Assembly (NCBI RefSeq): GCF_019645835.1
Contig: NZ_CP080998.1
Location: forward strand, 682,001 to 746,000
DNA length: 64,000 bases
From: Mycolicibacterium holsaticum DSM 44478 = JCM 12374
Lineage (GTDB): Bacteria > Actinomycetota > Actinomycetes > Mycobacteriales > Mycobacteriaceae
Direction: 5' to 3'
In this document: in pieces, positions 60,371-64,000 of the stretch
Numbering within the stretch: the first letter of the stretch is position 1
Layout of the letters: each line of letters opens with the position of its first letter
Made by a program: the position numbers and the translations under genes
Notes under the pieces: generated by a model
What the model was told of the DNA's origin: nothing
The model's database searches: none
The model's input: only the letters and a program-made list of their open reading frames with translations

Positions 60371-61690
60371 GTGTCGACCCAGCTGATCAAACCCTCGCAT
60401 GCGCAACGGCTCGAAATCCGCTGCAATGTCGGCGATGCCATCGTCGCGAACCTGGCGAGCCACTTCGTCTTCTTCTTCGAGCGGCATCTGGACGACAGGG
60501 CACTTGCTCATGCATTCGCCCACGCGCTCACCAAGGTTCCGGTATTCGCCGGGCGGATGGCGTTGGTCGACGGCCGGATGCGCATTCGGTGTGAAGGGCA
60601 GGGCGTGCCCTTCACGACGGCGTCGTCGACCCATACGCTCGGTGAGGCGATCCGTTCGGCATCCCAGGACGACGGAGGCTGGCTCATCGACCCGGTGAAC
60701 GGTCCCATCGCTCGCTGGGGTGCTGGCCCGCTGTGCAAGGTTCGTGTCACGCACCTGACCGACGATGCGACCGCGATCGGCTTCTCCTGGCACCACGTCA
60801 TCGGGGACATGCAGACGTTGATGATCTTCATGAACACCTGGGCCGCGGCGGCGGCCGACGAGCCGGCGGCAGAACCGCTCATCGTCGAGGACCGCGCTGC
60901 CTACCTCGACGAGCACTTGCCAGCCGATGGCGCCCGCGCACCGGGTGTGCGTTGTCTGGGCCTCGCGGAACTGCTCCGCAGCGGGCTGTACCTGGCCAAC
61001 GCTGCACGAAAGCAGCGCACCGTGAGCTTTTACTTCGGGGACGACGAAATCATGCGCATGCGTGGCGCCTACGGAACCCGAATGCCTCTGTCGCGCAACG
61101 ACGTTGTGTGCGCCCATGTCTGCGAAGCGATCATGGCGGCCGACCCCGCGGTGGCGCGGCGCACTCTGGCGATCCCGGTGAACGCCCGGGTTCGGTGCGG
61201 GCTCGATCCGATGCTGGTCGGCAACATCATCACGACGCTGAACGTGGACCTGCGGCGCGCAGAGCCTGCCGGCGCGACCGCCGAACGCATTCGCGACAGC
61301 GTGAATCACTTCGCCGATCAGCACTGCGATATGCGCATCAACCAACGGTTCCTGGACACCGTTGGGCGGTGGCGTGCGGCGCGGTGTGTGTCCACCGCGT
61401 TCGACCCGGCTCGCTGGAATCCGCTCGTCACCAACCTGAGCGGCTTCGGTCTTTACCGTCTCCAGTTCGAAGGCGCCTTCGTGTCGTACTGCACGGTGTT
61501 GATGAAGGTGCCCGTCGCGGGCCTGGGTGTCCTGATGGAGGGCGCAGGTGAGCGCGGGTTGATCTTCCAGATGGCGTTGCCGCCCAGGGAGTTCCAGGTA
61601 CTGTCCAGTGCCGAAGTCTACGAGCACATGCACCGGTTCCGGCGCGCAGACGATGACATACCGCGAATGCACCGCGAGGTGCACGCCTAA
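60371..61690 (+). CDS. BAHD/HxxxD-type acyltransferase
   Basis: The 439-aa protein looks like a condensation/BAHD-superfamily acyltransferase. The catalytic HxxxD is H142-D146 in SWHHVIGDMQT. SRNDVVCAHVCEAI matches the BAHD segment that follows the linker, and NPLVTNLSGFGLYRLQFEGA sits where plant enzymes have DFGWG, but that motif is not conserved here. BAHD enzymes transfer acyl groups from CoA to alcohols or amines and are common in plants and fungi but rare in bacteria; mycobacterial PapA-type proteins are distant relatives. GTG start, 7 bp after the P450 gene. Acylation of a P450-made hydroxyl is the simplest inference. Confidence 0.78.
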   Translation: MSTQLIKPSHAQRLEIRCNVGDAIVANLASHFVFFFERHLDDRALAHAFAHALTKVPVFAGRMALVDGRMRIRCEGQGVPFTTASSTHTLGEAIRSASQDDGGWLIDPVNGPIARWGAGPLCKVRVTHLTDDATAIGFSWHHVIGDMQTLMIFMNTWAAAAADEPAAEPLIVEDRAAYLDEHLPADGARAPGVRCLGLAELLRSGLYLANAARKQRTVSFYFGDDEIMRMRGAYGTRMPLSRNDVVCAHVCEAIMAADPAVARRTLAIPVNARVRCGLDPMLVGNIITTLNVDLRRAEPAGATAERIRDSVNHFADQHCDMRINQRFLDTVGRWRAARCVSTAFDPARWNPLVTNLSGFGLYRLQFEGAFVSYCTVLMKVPVAGLGVLMEGAGERGLIFQMALPPREFQVLSSAEVYEHMHRFRRADDDIPRMHREVHA

Positions 61691-64000
61691 CCGGTTCGCA
61701 ACACCTCGACCGTCTCCAGTCGCCGCGCGTGGATTACGGGGTACGCCGCTGCCGCAAGGACGAGCGCGAACACCGCGACGACACCGGTGCGCAGCGGTGA
61801 CTGCAGCACGCCCCAATCGATCTTGATGCCGTAATAGACCGGTGAGCCCAGCGACCAGAGGTAGGTGAGCCCGATTCCGCCAAGCACCGCCAGGCCGGCG
61901 ACCAGCACGCCGAGCAGGCCGGCGTTGGCGATGATCACGGCCTGCTCCTGGCCTGCGGTCACCCCGATCGCTCGCAACGCGGCCCGTTCGCGCTTACGTT
62001 GCACAAGCCCGAGCACGAACACGTTCAGCAGGCTCAGACCGGCAGCCGCCATGACCACGTAACCGCCGATGGTGAACGGCCGCAAGAATCGGGTGATCCC
62101 GGCCGTGGCCTCCAAACGCCACTGCTCGTCGTCATAGACCCACAATCCGGCATCCAGGTCGACGAAGTCGGCGCGGTGGGTGGCCGCGTCCGCCGGTGAC
62201 GGGTACGCCACCGCGACCTGGTCGCGCCCGGCGGCCCAATCGGTGCGCGCCAGCGTGTCGGAGACCAACACGATGTCACCGACGGCGGCGTCGTTGACCA
62301 TCCGGGGGGTAAAGAGGCCTGCCACCCGGTATTGCTGGGGCCCTTGCACTGTCGGCAGCGTCACGGTGTCACCCGCCGCAACGCCGAGCCGGCCGGCGGC
62401 AATCTCGCTCAGACCGATGTCCCCGCCGCGCAGGTCCGCCCAGAACCGGTCAGCTCCAGCGGTCGGCGCATACACGCCCTGGCTGTACCAGTCGCCGGGT
62501 GAAACGCCGACGACCAAGCGCGACGACGTCCCTGAGGAGATCATCGATCGCCAGCGGGTGGACACGCTGCGTCCTTCGGCGGCGCGGGCCACCGCCTCGA
62601 ACGTGGTATCGGAAAGCCGACCGTCGCGCTGATCGAGCACGGACTGCGCGCTGATCAACAAAGCGGCGGGCAGCAGTTCGCCCTTCTGAGCGGCGATCTG
62701 GTCGGTGCCAAGCAGTTGCATGCTGTGCGCGCCGATGGCGAAGCTGGTGCCCTCGGCCAACAGCGCGGCGGAGAATGCGAACAGCAGTGTGTAGCGCCGA
62801 AAGTCGGCCCCCAGCAAGCGTGCGACCGCAGGACGCACCGCCGTCAGCGCCTCGATCAACACCCTGGCAGCGCGCGGAGCGATCCACACCGAGGCCAATA
62901 CCAAGCCGCACAGGCCCAACGTCATGCCGTTGATGCCCACGTTGAGCGGCAGGCGGCCCCGCTCGAAGACCTGCAACACGACGAACGAACCCGCGAGCAT
63001 GGCCGCGCCGGCGATTAGCGGCCACACCGGGACGGTTCTGGCCCGCTGCACTCCGCCGACGCTGGACATCGACGCCAGCGGCCCGTCCCGGACCAGCCTG
63101 ACCGCCGGTCCCGTCATCGCGAGCACTCCGCAGATGATCCCCGCGCCGGCGCCGAGCGCGACCAGGCCCGGGGTGAAGTGCGCGGTGATGGTACCCCCGG
63201 AGCCCGCCAGCATCGATTTTCCGAACGTGTCGACCAGATACGTTCCGAGCAGGAAACCGCTTGGGATGCCCAGTAATCCGCCCAACATGCCTACCACGGC
63301 ACCTTCGCAGAGCATCCCGGCGAACAACCCGAGGGGTTTGGCACCGATGGCGCCGATGGTTCCCATCACCGCGCGCCGGTCCTCGACGGCCAGCAGGATG
63401 GTGTTCACCGCGATGAGGATGCCGATGATGATGCCGGCCGCCGCGGTGAGGTTGAAGCTCTGCGTGGCGTTTTCGAACACCGCGGGAAGGTGCGGCCGCG
63501 GCGGGCCGGCCGTTGCTACGCCGGCGATGACGCGTTCCACATCCGTTGTGACGTCGGCGATGTCGCTGCGGGACTTCGGCAGTACGAACGCGGCCGTGGC
63601 GTAACCGGGAGTGGAGAGCAGGTTCGCGGCAAGTTCCGCCGAAGGCGCCAACAGCACATAGCCGTCGTTGATGCCCGCGACCCGGTCGAATTCGGGGAAC
63701 GTCGAGCCCAAGTACGCCGACGCGGCGGGCAGCCCGGGAATGTGCACCTCGTCGCCGGGTGCCAGGCCGTGTCGTTCGGCGATGACCGCCGGAATCTGCA
63801 GTGGCACACCGGGTCCGTCCGCGGGCTTTTCGTTGCGGGCGCGCTGCTCGCAGTCGAACGGGCCGACGAGCAACTCGATCTGGCATGACCCGCCGAGGAG
63901 AAAGAAGCCACGGCTGTCCCCCGCGACGTCCACGGGCGTCAGGGCGGCGACGACCGGGATGACCGCGTCCGCGCCCGTGACTTCGGCCTTCAGCCGGTTG
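61687..64000 (-). CDS. FtsX-type ABC transporter permease, 5' end outside window
   Basis: The frame is open to the window edge, so GTG 63933 is not the real start and the first segment is missing. At least 770 residues are visible. It has two FtsX domains: AGIIIGILIAVNTILLAVEDRRAV with EGAVVGMLGGLLGIPSGFLLG, and at the C-terminus AAAGLSLLNVFVLGLVQRKRERAALRAIGV (in parts). Between them lie large extracytoplasmic MacB-like regions. Such permeases work with an ATPase to export lipids or lipoproteins. Its stop overlaps the stop of the convergent acyltransferase gene (CTAA). The partner ATPase gene is expected upstream. Confidence 0.85.
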   Translation of the reverse strand, partial: NRLKAEVTGADAVIPVVAALTPVDVAGDSRGFFLLGGSCQIELLVGPFDCEQRARNEKPADGPGVPLQIPAVIAERHGLAPGDEVHIPGLPAASAYLGSTFPEFDRVAGINDGYVLLAPSAELAANLLSTPGYATAAFVLPKSRSDIADVTTDVERVIAGVATAGPPRPHLPAVFENATQSFNLTAAAGIIIGILIAVNTILLAVEDRRAVMGTIGAIGAKPLGLFAGMLCEGAVVGMLGGLLGIPSGFLLGTYLVDTFGKSMLAGSGGTITAHFTPGLVALGAGAGIICGVLAMTGPAVRLVRDGPLASMSSVGGVQRARTVPVWPLIAGAAMLAGSFVVLQVFERGRLPLNVGINGMTLGLCGLVLASVWIAPRAARVLIEALTAVRPAVARLLGADFRRYTLLFAFSAALLAEGTSFAIGAHSMQLLGTDQIAAQKGELLPAALLISAQSVLDQRDGRLSDTTFEAVARAAEGRSVSTRWRSMISSGTSSRLVVGVSPGDWYSQGVYAPTAGADRFWADLRGGDIGLSEIAAGRLGVAAGDTVTLPTVQGPQQYRVAGLFTPRMVNDAAVGDIVLVSDTLARTDWAAGRDQVAVAYPSPADAATHRADFVDLDAGLWVYDDEQWRLEATAGITRFLRPFTIGGYVVMAAAGLSLLNVFVLGLVQRKRERAALRAIGVTAGQEQAVIIANAGLLGVLVAGLAVLGGIGLTYLWSLGSPVYYGIKIDWGVLQSPLRTGVVAVFALVLAAAAYPVIHARRLETVEVLRTG

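Overview
The window is high-GC actinobacterial DNA. Gene content and order point to a Mycobacterium, most likely an environmental fast-grower (Mycolicibacterium). The main anchor is the sterol-catabolism region known in M. tuberculosis as Rv3489 to Rv3530c: kshA, ltp3/ltp4, cyp142, echA19, fadD19, fadD17, fadE27/fadE26, fdxD, hsd4A, the complete mce4 operon and otsA. Names were assigned by recognising protein sequence and gene order; no database search was run.

Layout. 1-5.7 kb: a truncated SDR gene and a sulfotransferase-like gene, then kshA with a small coupled partner, a lipoprotein and a MOSC protein. 5.4-12.9 kb: two divergent sterol side-chain operons around one KstR-type operator. The leftward operon is DUF35 protein, ltp4, ltp3, LLM oxidoreductase and a broken SnoaL-like gene. 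The rightward genes are an LLM oxidoreductase, an Rv3519-like protein and cyp142. 12.9-23.4 kb: a DUF559-type gene ending in a nested palindrome, echA19 divergent from fadD19, then fadD17-fadE27-fadE26 divergent from fdxD-hsd4A. 23.4-34.1 kb: the mce4 sterol importer (yrbE4A/B, mce4A-F, two Mce-associated proteins). 34.1-37 kb: otsA, a 54-aa protein and three tandem paralogous secreted proteins. 37-44.6 kb: crotonase, SDR, and a CoxSMGL-type molybdenum hydroxylase set with XdhC. 44.8-55.8 kb: mixed accessory genes (VanX-like peptidase, DUF4185 protein, MFS, MarR, quinone-oxidoreductase-like, cutinase, Lsr2-like). 55.9-59 kb: PepSY protein, PCuAC copper lipoprotein and Tat-exported DyP peroxidase in one operon. 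59-64 kb: a P450 followed by a BAHD/HxxxD-type acyltransferase, and a truncated FtsX-type permease.

How the genes work together. Mce4 imports the sterol. Cyp142 oxidises the side-chain terminus, FadD19 and FadD17 make CoA thioesters, FadE26/FadE27 dehydrogenate, EchA19 hydrates, Hsd4A oxidises, and Ltp3/Ltp4 with a DUF35 partner probably do retro-aldol cleavage. KshA attacks the ring nucleus. Boxes fitting TnnAACnnGTTnnA (KstR type) sit at every divergent promoter of this set.

The most unusual signal is a repeated 20-30 bp cassette (core ATG..GCGCTTGCGCGA) at three operon junctions. At each junction it forms a tiny ORF whose start overlaps the upstream stop codon and whose stop overlaps the downstream start codon.
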